NCBI GenBank assembly: GCA_046330225.1
Contig: JAXLTD010000012.1
Coordinates: 1 to 64,000 of the forward strand
Direction of reading: 5' to 3'
DNA length: 64,000 bases
From: CANJIV01 sp046330225
Lineage (GTDB): Bacteria > Actinomycetota > Thermoleophilia > Solirubrobacterales > Solirubrobacteraceae
The position numbers and the translations under genes were made by a program. Position 1 is the stretch's first letter. Each line of letters opens with the position of its first letter. Shown in pieces: positions 1 through 8,487 of this stretch. Below the pieces are notes generated by a model that saw nothing but the letters and a program-made list of their open reading frames with translations, did not search any database and was not told the DNA's origin.

Positions 1-1
1 C

Positions 2-841
2 CACGACGTCCTGCGCGAGGCCGGGCTCCTGACAGCCGTGGGGGGCCGCGGGGTGCTCACGCCGCACGTCCTGGCGAGCTGCGACGACGAGTCCGTGATC
101 GGCGCCCCCTTCTACGTCATGGAGCGCGTGGACGGCGACGTCATGACCACGGCGATCCCCGCGGCGCTCGACACCCCCGCCGAGCGCCGCCGGATCGCCG
201 AGGAGCTCATCGATGCCCTCGTGGAGATCCACGCCGTCGACTGGGCGTCCTGCGGGCTGGAGGGCTACGGCAAACCGACCGGGTATCTCGAGCGCCAGCT
301 GCGCCGCTTCTCGGGCCTCTGGGAGCACAACAAGACCCGCGAGGTCCCGGTGCTCGAATCCGTCACCACGTGGCTGCAGGCCAACCGGCCCGAGTCCGGC
401 CCCGCGACGATCGTGCACGGCGACTTCCGGCTCGGGAACACGATGTTCGCCCCTGGCGCCCCGGCCCGGCTCGTGGCGATCTTCGACTGGGAGCTGGCCA
501 CGATCGGCGACCCGCTGGCCGACGTCGGCTACCTCACGGCCACATATCCCGAGCCGGGTGACGACCAGGGCACGCTGTTCGCGCTGGCGGCGGTCACGAC
601 GCGCGAGGGCTTCCCGACCCGGGCCGAACTCATCGCCCGCTACGAGGAGCGGTCGGGGCGGTCGATGCGCGACGTCCGCTGGTACCAAACCCTGGCGATG
701 TGGAAGTCGGCGATCTTCCTCGAGGGCTCGTACAAGCGGCTGCTGGCCGGCACCACCGACGACCCCTTCTTCCGGATGCTCGACACCGGCGTTCCAGAGA
801 TCGCCGCGCGGGCGAGCGCGATCGCCCGCGGCGATGGCTGA
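2..841 (+). CDS. Phosphotransferase, APH/choline kinase-like family (5' partial)
   Basis: The gene runs in from the left edge, so its N-terminal lobe is missing. The visible 279 residues carry the catalytic-loop motif HGDFRLGN (about residue 140) and the metal-binding DWELATIGDP (about residue 161). This is the signature of the aminoglycoside-phosphotransferase fold, in the flavour found beside or fused to acyl-CoA dehydrogenases (ACAD10/11-like). The family phosphorylates small hydroxylated substrates with ATP; the substrate here cannot be read from sequence. The stop codon overlaps the start of the following HAD gene by 8 bases, suggesting one transcript and a kinase/phosphatase-like pair. 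No resistance role is implied. Confidence 0.85.
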   Translation, partial: HDVLREAGLLTAVGGRGVLTPHVLASCDDESVIGAPFYVMERVDGDVMTTAIPAALDTPAERRRIAEELIDALVEIHAVDWASCGLEGYGKPTGYLERQLRRFSGLWEHNKTREVPVLESVTTWLQANRPESGPATIVHGDFRLGNTMFAPGAPARLVAIFDWELATIGDPLADVGYLTATYPEPGDDQGTLFALAAVTTREGFPTRAELIARYEERSGRSMRDVRWYQTLAMWKSAIFLEGSYKRLLAGTTDDPFFRMLDTGVPEIAARASAIARGDG

Positions 842-1451
842 GCAGCTCCGCGGGCTGATCGTCGACTACGGCGGCGTGCTCACCACCGACGTGTTCGCCT
901 CGTTCCGGGCGTTCTGCGCGGCGGAGGGGCTCGAGCCGGCGGCCGTGCGCGACGCGTTCATGCGCGACGCCGTCGGGCGTCAGCTCCTGTTCGACCTCGA
1001 GACCGGGACGCTGCCCGAGGACGAGTTCGAGCAGCGCTTCGGGGCGGTCATCGGGATCGCCGAGCCCGCCGGCCTGATCGACCGGCTGTTCGCCGGGATG
1101 CGTGCCGACGAGGCCATGGTGAATGCCGTCCGCGCCGCGAAGGCCGCCGGCATCCGGACCGGGCTGCTGTCGAACTCCTGGGGCCACGGCCGCTACGACC
1201 GCTCCGAGTTCCCGGCGCTGTTCGACGGCGTCGTCATCTCGGGCGAGGTCGGCGTGCGCAAGCCCGACGCCGAGATCTATGCGCTGGCCGCTGAGTCGGT
1301 CGGGCTGGCCCCGGCCGCGTGCGTGTTCGTCGACGACCTGCCCGGCAACCTGAAGCCGGCCGCGCAGCTCGGCATGGCCACTGTGCATCACGCCGACGCT
1401 GGCGCCACGGTGGCTGAGCTCGAACGGCTGCTCGGCGTGGCGCTCGCCTGA
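834..1451 (+). CDS. HAD-superfamily hydrolase (haloacid dehalogenase/epoxide hydrolase N-like type)
   Basis: 205 residues. Motif I is DYGGVLT near the N-terminus (nucleophile Asp), motif II is LLSNSW, and motifs III/IV are GVRKPDAEIY and VFVDDLPGNL. Together they give a complete HAD core with a small helical cap. The start is taken as the ATG at 834, because the reading frame further upstream is only the shadow of the phosphotransferase gene. The 8-base overlap with that gene argues for translational coupling. Likely a cytoplasmic phosphatase or dehalogenase; substrate unknown. A pair of hairpins follows the stop. Confidence 0.85.
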   Translation: MAEQLRGLIVDYGGVLTTDVFASFRAFCAAEGLEPAAVRDAFMRDAVGRQLLFDLETGTLPEDEFEQRFGAVIGIAEPAGLIDRLFAGMRADEAMVNAVRAAKAAGIRTGLLSNSWGHGRYDRSEFPALFDGVVISGEVGVRKPDAEIYALAAESVGLAPAACVFVDDLPGNLKPAAQLGMATVHHADAGATVAELERLLGVALA

Positions 1452-1498
1452 CGAGCGGCGTCGCGCCAGATTCGGGCGCCGTTCCCGTCAACCGGGAA

Positions 1499-1520
1499 GG
1501 ATGCGCGGCGCAGCGCATCC
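1499..1520 (+). terminator. Hairpin downstream of the HAD gene
   Basis: GGATGCGC (1499-1506) pairs perfectly with GCGCATCC (1513-1520) across a 6-base loop. A second, weaker hairpin TTCCCG/CGGGAA lies just before it (1482-1498). There is no U-tract, as is usual in very GC-rich genomes. Confidence 0.5.
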
Positions 1521-1561
1521 TGGGGAGCAATCGAACGTCGGAGTCAGGGAGGCCTCAGACC

Positions 1562-3670
1562 GTGCCCAGCCGCATTGCCCTCAGCACCGCCGTCGTCCTC
1601 GCCATGCTCGGGATGCCCGCCGGCGCGAGCGCCGAGTCCGCAGGCTCGGGCCTGCGCTCGATCCAGGCCGGCTGGGTCGATGTGGGCGACTCGCACTCAT
1701 GCGCGGTGATCGCCGGAGCGCAGGTGCGCTGCTGGGGCATCGCCGCCAACGGCCGGCTCGGGTACGGCACCGCGCCCAGCGGCGGCGACCTCATCAACAT
1801 CGGTGACGACGAGTACCCCGACGCGGCAGGCGCCGGCGCGCCAGTCGACCTGGGCGCTGGCCGCACCGCGCGAGCGATCTCGGTCGGCGGCGGGTTCACG
1901 TGCGCGCTCCTCGACACCCGCCAGGTCCGCTGCTGGGGCCGCGGCCTGTTCGGCGCCACCGGCCAGGGATCCACCGTCGACATCGGCGACGACGAGACAC
2001 CCGGCTCGGTGGCCCCGCTCGACCTCGGCGCCGGCCGCACCGCCCGGGCGATCTCGGCCGGGGACCGCCACGGCTGCGCGATCCTCGACACCGGCCAGGT
2101 CCGCTGCTGGGGGGAAGGCGCGGGCGGAAAGCTCGGCGATCCGACGCTCCCGGCGAACACCGCCGCGCCGGCCTCCGTCGACACGGTCGACCTCGGTCCG
2201 GGCCGCACCGCGACCGCGATCGCCACTGGGGCCAGCCACACGTGCGCGATCCTCGACACTGGCCAGGTCCGCTGCTGGGGCGTCAACGCGGGCGGCCAGC
2301 TCGGCACCGGCGTGGCGGGAACCATTGGGGACAACGAAGCGGTGTCGGCTGGCAACGTCGTCGATCTCGGATCCGGGCGCACGGCCGTCGCGATCACCGC
2401 GGGCGCCCAGCACTCCTGCGCAATTCTCGACACCGGCGCCGTGCGCTGCTGGGGCGCCAACGCCGTTGGCCAGATCGGGACCGGCGCGGCGGGGACGATC
2501 GGCGACAACGAGCCGGTCTCCTCGGTCGGCCCGGTCGACCTCGGCGCCGGCCGCACGGCCATCGCCATCACGGCCGGAGCCAGCCACACGTGCGCGACGC
2601 TCGACACCGGAGCCGTCCGCTGCTGGGGCGATGGCGCCGCCGGCCGGCTCGGGTACGAGAACGTGACGCCAATCGGCGACACCGAGGTGCCGAGCACGGC
2701 CGGCCCGGTGAACCTCGGCGGTCGCGCCGTGCGGGCCATCGCAGCCGGGCAGGCCCATACGTGCGTTTCGCTGATCGGCGGCGACGTGCGCTGCTGGGGC
2801 AGCAACGGCAACGCCCAGCTCGGCTCCGGGCCGGGAACGACGTTCGGCCAGTTCCTCGGCGACGCCGCCGGCGAGGATCCCGGCGGGGAGCCGGCGCTGC
2901 GCCTCGGCGGCGACGTGATCCCGAAGGTCGCCGACCTCTCCCTGTCCGCCTCGGCGCCCGCCGCCGCCACTGCCGGCCGGCCGTTCGGGGCCGCGGTTGC
3001 GGTGACCAACGCCGGCCCGGACCCCGCCGCCGCGTCGATCGCGACCGGCCTCGGGGGCCTCGGACTCGACCTGGCCACGCCGGGACAGGGCGCCTTCCAG
3101 GGCGCGACCGGCGTCTGGAAGCCCGGAGTGCTCGCCGCCGGCGGGCAGGCGTCGCTCGCGCTGGGGCTCCGGGCGCCGGTTGCCGGGTCGTTCGGACTCG
3201 CCGCCGAAGTGACCGCCGGCGACACCTTCGATCCGGACTCCTCGCCCGGCAACGGCGTGGCCGGCGAGGACGACCAAGCTTCGGCCACCGTGACCGCGGC
3301 CGCTGCGGCGGTGACCCCGCCGGCCGCCGGTCGCCGGGCCGCCGAGCGCGTCACCCTGGCCTCCGCCCTGCGCCGGCTCTCGGGCGGGCGGGTCCGCGTG
3401 ACGCTGCGCGGGCGCCTCGTCGCCACCCGCCTGGCCGCCCGCGACGGCTGCCGCGGGGGCGTCGCGCTGTCGATCCGAGCCGGACGGCGAACGCTCGCCC
3501 GGCGCACGGCGCGGCTGCGGCTGCGGGACGGCGCGTGCGAGTACCAGGCCGCTGCCACGGTGACGCCGCCGAAGGGGGCGCGGCGGCTGACGGCGGCTGC
3601 GCGCTTCGGCGGCAACACCGCCCTGCTTGCCAAGGCGGCGCGCTCGCTGACCATCCGGCTGGGGCGCTAG
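1562..3670 (+). CDS. Secreted RCC1-repeat beta-propeller protein
   Basis: 702 residues from a GTG start preceded by GGGAGG (9 bases away). Residues 1-24 form a signal peptide ending GASA. Residues about 40-440 hold seven copies of an RCC1-type repeat with the core H-[ST]-C-A-x-L-D-T-G-x-V-R-C-W-G. Seven copies match the seven blades of an RCC1 propeller. Each copy carries two cysteines about a dozen residues apart, so each blade may be disulfide-stapled outside the cell. A DUF11-like/Ig-type segment follows (about 460-570, beginning around the motif TNAGPDPA), then a C-terminal beta-rich domain with basic residues (about 600-702). No sorting motif or anchor is seen, so it is probably secreted or loosely wall-bound. 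The ligand is unknown. Next to another secreted protein. Confidence 0.85.
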   Translation: MPSRIALSTAVVLAMLGMPAGASAESAGSGLRSIQAGWVDVGDSHSCAVIAGAQVRCWGIAANGRLGYGTAPSGGDLINIGDDEYPDAAGAGAPVDLGAGRTARAISVGGGFTCALLDTRQVRCWGRGLFGATGQGSTVDIGDDETPGSVAPLDLGAGRTARAISAGDRHGCAILDTGQVRCWGEGAGGKLGDPTLPANTAAPASVDTVDLGPGRTATAIATGASHTCAILDTGQVRCWGVNAGGQLGTGVAGTIGDNEAVSAGNVVDLGSGRTAVAITAGAQHSCAILDTGAVRCWGANAVGQIGTGAAGTIGDNEPVSSVGPVDLGAGRTAIAITAGASHTCATLDTGAVRCWGDGAAGRLGYENVTPIGDTEVPSTAGPVNLGGRAVRAIAAGQAHTCVSLIGGDVRCWGSNGNAQLGSGPGTTFGQFLGDAAGEDPGGEPALRLGGDVIPKVADLSLSASAPAAATAGRPFGAAVAVTNAGPDPAAASIATGLGGLGLDLATPGQGAFQGATGVWKPGVLAAGGQASLALGLRAPVAGSFGLAAEVTAGDTFDPDSSPGNGVAGEDDQASATVTAAAAAVTPPAAGRRAAERVTLASALRRLSGGRVRVTLRGRLVATRLAARDGCRGGVALSIRAGRRTLARRTARLRLRDGACEYQAAATVTPPKGARRLTAAARFGGNTALLAKAARSLTIRLGR

Positions 3671-3758
3671 CCGTCCTGCTCCCGGATTGGTGACGCGAGC
3701 GGCGGCGGCGCGCCACCCCGCCCGGGAACCCTCGCATCGGCGCCCGCCGAGGAGTACC

Positions 3759-6700
3759 GTGCGCGCCGTGGCGGGGTGGCGCACGTGGACCGTGCTGGCG
3801 GCGATCGGGCTCGGGGCAGCGGCCCCGGCGGCCCAGGCCGCCGGCGGCCTCGTGCCGACCCGCGCCGAGGTGCCCGGATTCCGGGCCGCCGGAACCGGCC
3901 GCGCGGTCGGGCGGTCCGCGCTCGGCGGCACGGTGCCCGGCGCGCTTCGCCGGGCGCGGGCCCAGGGCGCGGCGTTCCGCAGCGGATCGCGGCGGCTGGC
4001 CTTCGGAGCCTTCCCGCTCTCGTCCAGTCGCGCCGCGGCGGCGGCGCTGCAGGCCGCGGGCCGTGGCGGGCGGTCCGTGCGCGTCGGGGGCACCTCGGCC
4101 CGCCTGCGGGTCCGGACCGGGCGGCGGAGCACCGATGCCGTCGTCGTGCTGCGAGTCGGCACTGCGGTCGGCGCGGTCCGGGTCCAGCTCGCGACGAGGT
4201 CGGCGTCCACCGGCGCCACCGCAGCGCTGGGCTACGCCGACACGCTCCGGGCCCGCCTCAGCCGCCAGCTCAGCCAGACCGCGTGGCAGCAGACGCTCGA
4301 CAGCATCGGCGCCGGACCGCCGACGCCCGCCGAGGCGCTACGGGCCTTCGCGATCGCCTACGGCCCGCTTCCCGGCGCGCCCCGGCCGAAGGGCCCGCTC
4401 GGCGTGCCCCCTTCGGCGACGCTGGCGATGCGCCTCGTCGACCAGGCCTGGGGCGGCCTCACGCCCGCCCAGCGCAACGCGATCGACCGCAAGCTCGGCG
4501 CCCCGCACGACCCCTCCTCGCCGCGCATCGCTGGCCAGAGCGCCCAGGTGCTCACGCCGAGCCCGAAATACCAGGCGCTCGCCAACAAGTACAACGCCCT
4601 GTACCGCGCGAAGCTGCCCAGCGCGGCGCCGGTGACCGTCAAGGCCTTCTCGGCCTCTGAGGACATCACCACCCCGAAGGGCGCCAAGGCCTACGCCGAC
4701 GCCCTGACCGTGAACGCCGCCGGCGAGTGGGGCGTCGGCGCCCCGGCCTACTGCCGCGTGCGGGTGCCGCCGTTCGGCGCGTCGCAAGGCGGCTCGTTCC
4801 TCGAGCTGATCCTCGCCCACGAGATCTTCCACTGCTACCAGGCCGCCCTCATGGCCAACTGGCGCACGCGCTCGGCCTGGATCATCGAGGGCATGGCCGA
4901 CTGGGCCGCCGTCACCATCGACCCCGTGCCGGCGTCCGTGGGCGCCGGGCCCTACAAGCTCTACCTCGGCACGCCGGCCACCGCCCTGTTCGACCGCGAA
5001 TACGACGGCAGCGGGTTCTGGGGCCACGTCGACGAGGCGTTCGGGGCCGGGAGCCTGTGGGCCAAGATCCCCGCCATCCTCGGATCGCCCGACGACGTCA
5101 GCGCCTTTCTCCTGGCCGGCGGCGGGGATCTCCCGTCGATCGAGACGTGGTCCTCTGCGATGTTCCGTCACCCGGGCGCCGGCAACGCGTGGAACCAGCG
5201 CAAGCCGTTCGCGATCTCCTCCGGCAGCCTGCCGCCCCCGTCCGTCGAGGTGTCGAGCAGCGCGTCGCTCAACGGCCCCGCGTGGTCGACGTTCCCGTAC
5301 ACGATTCTCAAGGACGCCAAGCAGAACCTCATCCTCGTCTCGAAATCCACCGGGTGGATGCGCGTCGGCACCCCATCGCGCGACTACGGAATGATCGACG
5401 GGAGCGAGTGGTTCTGCTTCGGCACGTGCAAATGCCCGAAGGGGTACGAGTCCACGATCCCCGAGAACCAGAAGATTGCGGGGGCCAAGCTCCTGGTCGG
5501 GGTGTCCGCGGGGGCGGCGTTTTCCGCCGGCTCCGTGGAGTACCGCGATCCGAAGGACTTCTGCAACAAGAAGCGGCCCCCGCCGGGCCCGGCGGAGAGC
5601 AACGGCGACCCGCATCTCACCAGCCTCGACGGACTGCACTACGACTTCCAGGCGGCGGGCGAGTTCGTCCTGGTGCGCTCGCGCAGCGGCGACCTCGAGA
5701 TCCAGGCCCGCCAGGAGCAGTACGAGAACCGGCCGGCGGTCTCGGTGAACACGCAGCTGGCGATGCGGGTCGGCGGCCGGCGGGTGACCGTCTCGCCCGG
5801 GCCGACGAAGGACTCCCAGCCGTCCGTGCGCATCGACGGAACGCCGACCCCCGTCGCCCCGGACGCGCCGGTGGCGCTTGGCGGCGGCGCCAGCGTCGCC
5901 CGGGACGCCAGCCCGGAAGGCGACGTCGACGTGGCCTGGCCGGACGGCTCCCACGTCGTCATCCGCCCGGTGGGCAGGTGGGGCGTCGCCGCCCGCGTCG
6001 ACCTCGCGGAGGAGCGCGCCAACCAGGTCGACGGCCTGCTCGGCGACTTCGACGGCAACCCGCGCAACGACCTCGCGACCCGCGCCGGCAAGCGCATCAG
6101 CTACACGGCGCAGAAGTCGGGCGGCTGGGGCTTCGTCGACCGCTACGTCATCCCCGAGGAGTTCTCGAAGCGGTTCTTCGCCGACCTCTACGACACGGTC
6201 GGGGACTCCTGGCGCATCTCCCAGGCCGCGTCGCTGTTCGACTACGGCCCCGGCCAGTCCACGAAGACGTTCACGAAGCGCGGCTTCCCGCAGCGCCCGC
6301 TCGACCCTGACGAGCTGACCGCGGCGCGCCGCGCCGAGGCCGAGCGGATCTGCCGCGCAGCGGGCGTCACCGAGGCGGGCCCGCTCGCCGACTGCATCAC
6401 CGACGTCGCCGCCACGGGAAACGCGGCCTTCGCCCAGGACGCCGCCCTCTCCCAGGAGGCCGCGAAGGCGTCCTGGACGAAGCTGCGCGCCGGCGCCGAC
6501 CGCAACCGGTCCGTGTCGCTGCTGCGCACCGCTGACGGGACGCTGCACGTCGCCTTCGAGGAGCAGCTCGCGGGGCCGGCCTACCGGATGCTCAGCGTGC
6601 CGGTCGATCCGGCCGGCCGCGAGGGTGCTGCGGAGCAGATCGACCCCGTCGATGGCGAGCCGGCGCTGCTGGCCGGGCCGGACGGATCCGTGCGGGCGCT

Positions 6701-7574
6701 CGCCGCCGAGATCCGGCTCAGCCCTCCGCTCGAGAACGCGAGCGGCATCTTCCAGTACGCCCGGGGGGGCACGGGCGCCTGGTCGCCGCCCAGCCAGGTC
6801 ACGGACTTCGGGTTCTCCTACGCCGGGCGGCCGAACGGGCTGTTCATGTCCGACGGCACCCTCCTGAGCCTCTCCCCGATGGCCGGGGTGGGCCGCCTGT
6901 TCCGGAACGCGGGGCCGAAGAACGAGGGCGTGTCGCTCAACGCCGGGCTGCCGGACTGCTACGCGACCTCCCCGACGCTCGCCCGCGACGGGGCCACGGG
7001 CGCCGTGTGGGTCGCCTGGGTCCAGTGGGACTGCCCGCAGGTCGGCGTGTTCGCCCAGCAGGTCGACCCGGCCACCGGGGCGCTCGTCGGGCAGCCGCTC
7101 AAGGTACCCGGCTCGTCCTGGCGCATCGACGGTCGCGACGGCTACGCCGACCCGAACCTCGACGAGAACTTGGCCTTCACCGGTCGCCCGGGAGCGCCCG
7201 GCGTGTTCCTGGCGTTCTCCGCCGACAACGACGCCCGCGTGCGGGTGTGGCAGGTGGGCGCTGCCACGACCACCGCAATCGCCCGGCGCAAGGGCTCCAT
7301 TGGCCAGGTCATGCTCACGCCCGAGCCGAGCGGCGGACGGCTGTGGCTGGGCTGGACCGAGTCCAGCCGGCTCTGGCTCCAGCGCAGCAGCGCGGCAGGC
7401 GCATTCGGCGGATCTCCGCGTCCGCTCGATCCCCCGCGCGGATCCAACGCCCCGATCCTCTCGATCCACACCTGGGACATCGCCGCCGCCCGCGGCGCCG
7501 TGGACGTGCTCTATGGCTTCCGCCGCGACGGCGACACGCCCGGCGGCCTCTGGATCGCCCGCATCACGCCCTGA
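3759..7574 (+). CDS. Secreted multidomain protein: HEXXH metallopeptidase-like region plus von Willebrand factor D domain
   Basis: 1,271 residues. GTG 3759 is chosen over the in-frame GTG at 3687 because GAGGAG sits 4 bases before it and it opens a clean signal peptide ending in AAQA. Residue 354 begins HEIFHCYQ, an HEXXH zinc site, followed about 22 residues later by IIEGMADWAA, the spacing and Glu/Asp pattern of gluzincin-type peptidases. From about residue 613 comes a VWD-type domain (SNGDPHLTSLDGLHYDF ... GLLGDFDGNPRNDL). This is the fold used by mucins and vitellogenins, rare in bacteria. The C-terminal third is beta-rich and resembles an exo-sialidase-like or propeller region, which I cannot assign. 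Likely exported and possibly self-processing. Protease activity is inferred from motifs only. Confidence 0.8.
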   Translation: MRAVAGWRTWTVLAAIGLGAAAPAAQAAGGLVPTRAEVPGFRAAGTGRAVGRSALGGTVPGALRRARAQGAAFRSGSRRLAFGAFPLSSSRAAAAALQAAGRGGRSVRVGGTSARLRVRTGRRSTDAVVVLRVGTAVGAVRVQLATRSASTGATAALGYADTLRARLSRQLSQTAWQQTLDSIGAGPPTPAEALRAFAIAYGPLPGAPRPKGPLGVPPSATLAMRLVDQAWGGLTPAQRNAIDRKLGAPHDPSSPRIAGQSAQVLTPSPKYQALANKYNALYRAKLPSAAPVTVKAFSASEDITTPKGAKAYADALTVNAAGEWGVGAPAYCRVRVPPFGASQGGSFLELILAHEIFHCYQAALMANWRTRSAWIIEGMADWAAVTIDPVPASVGAGPYKLYLGTPATALFDREYDGSGFWGHVDEAFGAGSLWAKIPAILGSPDDVSAFLLAGGGDLPSIETWSSAMFRHPGAGNAWNQRKPFAISSGSLPPPSVEVSSSASLNGPAWSTFPYTILKDAKQNLILVSKSTGWMRVGTPSRDYGMIDGSEWFCFGTCKCPKGYESTIPENQKIAGAKLLVGVSAGAAFSAGSVEYRDPKDFCNKKRPPPGPAESNGDPHLTSLDGLHYDFQAAGEFVLVRSRSGDLEIQARQEQYENRPAVSVNTQLAMRVGGRRVTVSPGPTKDSQPSVRIDGTPTPVAPDAPVALGGGASVARDASPEGDVDVAWPDGSHVVIRPVGRWGVAARVDLAEERANQVDGLLGDFDGNPRNDLATRAGKRISYTAQKSGGWGFVDRYVIPEEFSKRFFADLYDTVGDSWRISQAASLFDYGPGQSTKTFTKRGFPQRPLDPDELTAARRAEAERICRAAGVTEAGPLADCITDVAATGNAAFAQDAALSQEAAKASWTKLRAGADRNRSVSLLRTADGTLHVAFEEQLAGPAYRMLSVPVDPAGREGAAEQIDPVDGEPALLAGPDGSVRALAAEIRLSPPLENASGIFQYARGGTGAWSPPSQVTDFGFSYAGRPNGLFMSDGTLLSLSPMAGVGRLFRNAGPKNEGVSLNAGLPDCYATSPTLARDGATGAVWVAWVQWDCPQVGVFAQQVDPATGALVGQPLKVPGSSWRIDGRDGYADPNLDENLAFTGRPGAPGVFLAFSADNDARVRVWQVGAATTTAIARRKGSIGQVMLTPEPSGGRLWLGWTESSRLWLQRSSAAGAFGGSPRPLDPPRGSNAPILSIHTWDIAAARGAVDVLYGFRRDGDTPGGLWIARITP

Positions 7575-7586
7575 TCCGTGCGCCGG

Positions 7587-8428
7587 TCAGCCGGCGGCGA
7601 TCAGCGCGATGCCGGCGAACGCGGCCACGACGCCGGCGGCCTGGACCGGCCGCAGCCGCTCGTGCAGCACGGCCATCGCCAGCAGCACCGTGGTCACGGG
7701 ATACAGCGCCGAGATCACGCTCACCACGCTGAGCAGGCCGAGAGTGCTCGAGACGACGAACAGCGTGTTCGCGACGGTGTCGAGCGCCGCGATCGCCAGC
7801 AGCGGCGCGAGCCCGGAGAGCGTGCGCGGAACGGCAGGCCGCCGCACGGCCACGGCCGCCACGATGAGCGCCAGGCCGCCCGCGCGGGACGCCAGCAGCG
7901 CCCACCAGACGCTCGTGTCCGCGGTCGCATCGGCGCCCACGTAGAAGCATCCGATGCCGAGCGCCGCGGCCAGCCCGAACAGCACGCCGAGGCGCGCGTC
8001 GCGGGCCTGGATGGGGTCCTCGTGCCGTTCGAGCGACGCGAGCACCACCCCGACCGTCGCCGCCGCCACGCCGGCCGCCTGGAGCGCCGAAGGGCGTCGC
8101 CGGTCGCCACCCCAGAAACGACCACGGGAAGGGCGGCGCTGAGCGGAGATCGGCGCGACGATGCTCATGGTGCCGATCGCCAGCCCGCGATAGAGGCAGG
8201 CGAAGCCCGACGTGCCTGCGGCACCGCCGGCGAGCGCTGGCCAGGCGGCGCCCAGTCCCGGCCAGGCGTCGCCGCTGGCCGCGACGGACGCGACCAGGGC
8301 GATCGCGCCGATCCGTAGCTGACGAGCAGAACCGCCGGAACCGCGACCCGCTTGGACTGGGTCCCGCCGATGAAGTCCGACGCACCCCAGGCCAGCGCGG
8401 ACACGAGGGCGAGCGCGATTGCGGTCAC
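7587..8428 (-). pseudogene. EamA/DMT-family transporter, broken by three frameshifts
   Basis: Read across frames, the locus encodes a full-length (about 280 residue) ten-helix drug/metabolite transporter. It has an N-terminal MTAIALALVSALAWGASDF, two EamA halves, and a C-terminal HERLRPVQAAGVVAAFAG. Frame changes are needed near 8325 (after VAVPAVLLVS), near 8140 (after SIVAPISA) and near 8103 (returning at RPSALQAAG). The short stretch between the last two reads SAALPVVVSGVATGD in its own frame, exactly what the family expects there. No internal segment is missing. Either a recent pseudogene or three indel errors in the assembly. If intact, it would export a small metabolite. Confidence 0.75.
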
Positions 8429-8441
8429 AGGGCATCAACGA

Positions 8442-8470
8442 CGAAGGGCCCGCGATCCGCGGGCCCTTCG
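8442..8470 (-). terminator. Strong hairpin terminator after the aldehyde dehydrogenase gene
   Basis: CGAAGGGCCCGCG (8442-8454) pairs perfectly over 13 bp with 8458-8470, leaving a 3-base loop. It lies 17 bases after the dehydrogenase stop and separates it from the broken EamA gene on the same strand. Confidence 0.75.
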
Positions 8471-8487
8471 GTCGACGACGACGGGGG

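Noticed and set aside
1697..4219. Long antisense open frame opposite the RCC1 protein gene
   Set aside because: It mirrors codon third-position GC bias, has no family motif or start signal, and overlaps a well-supported gene.
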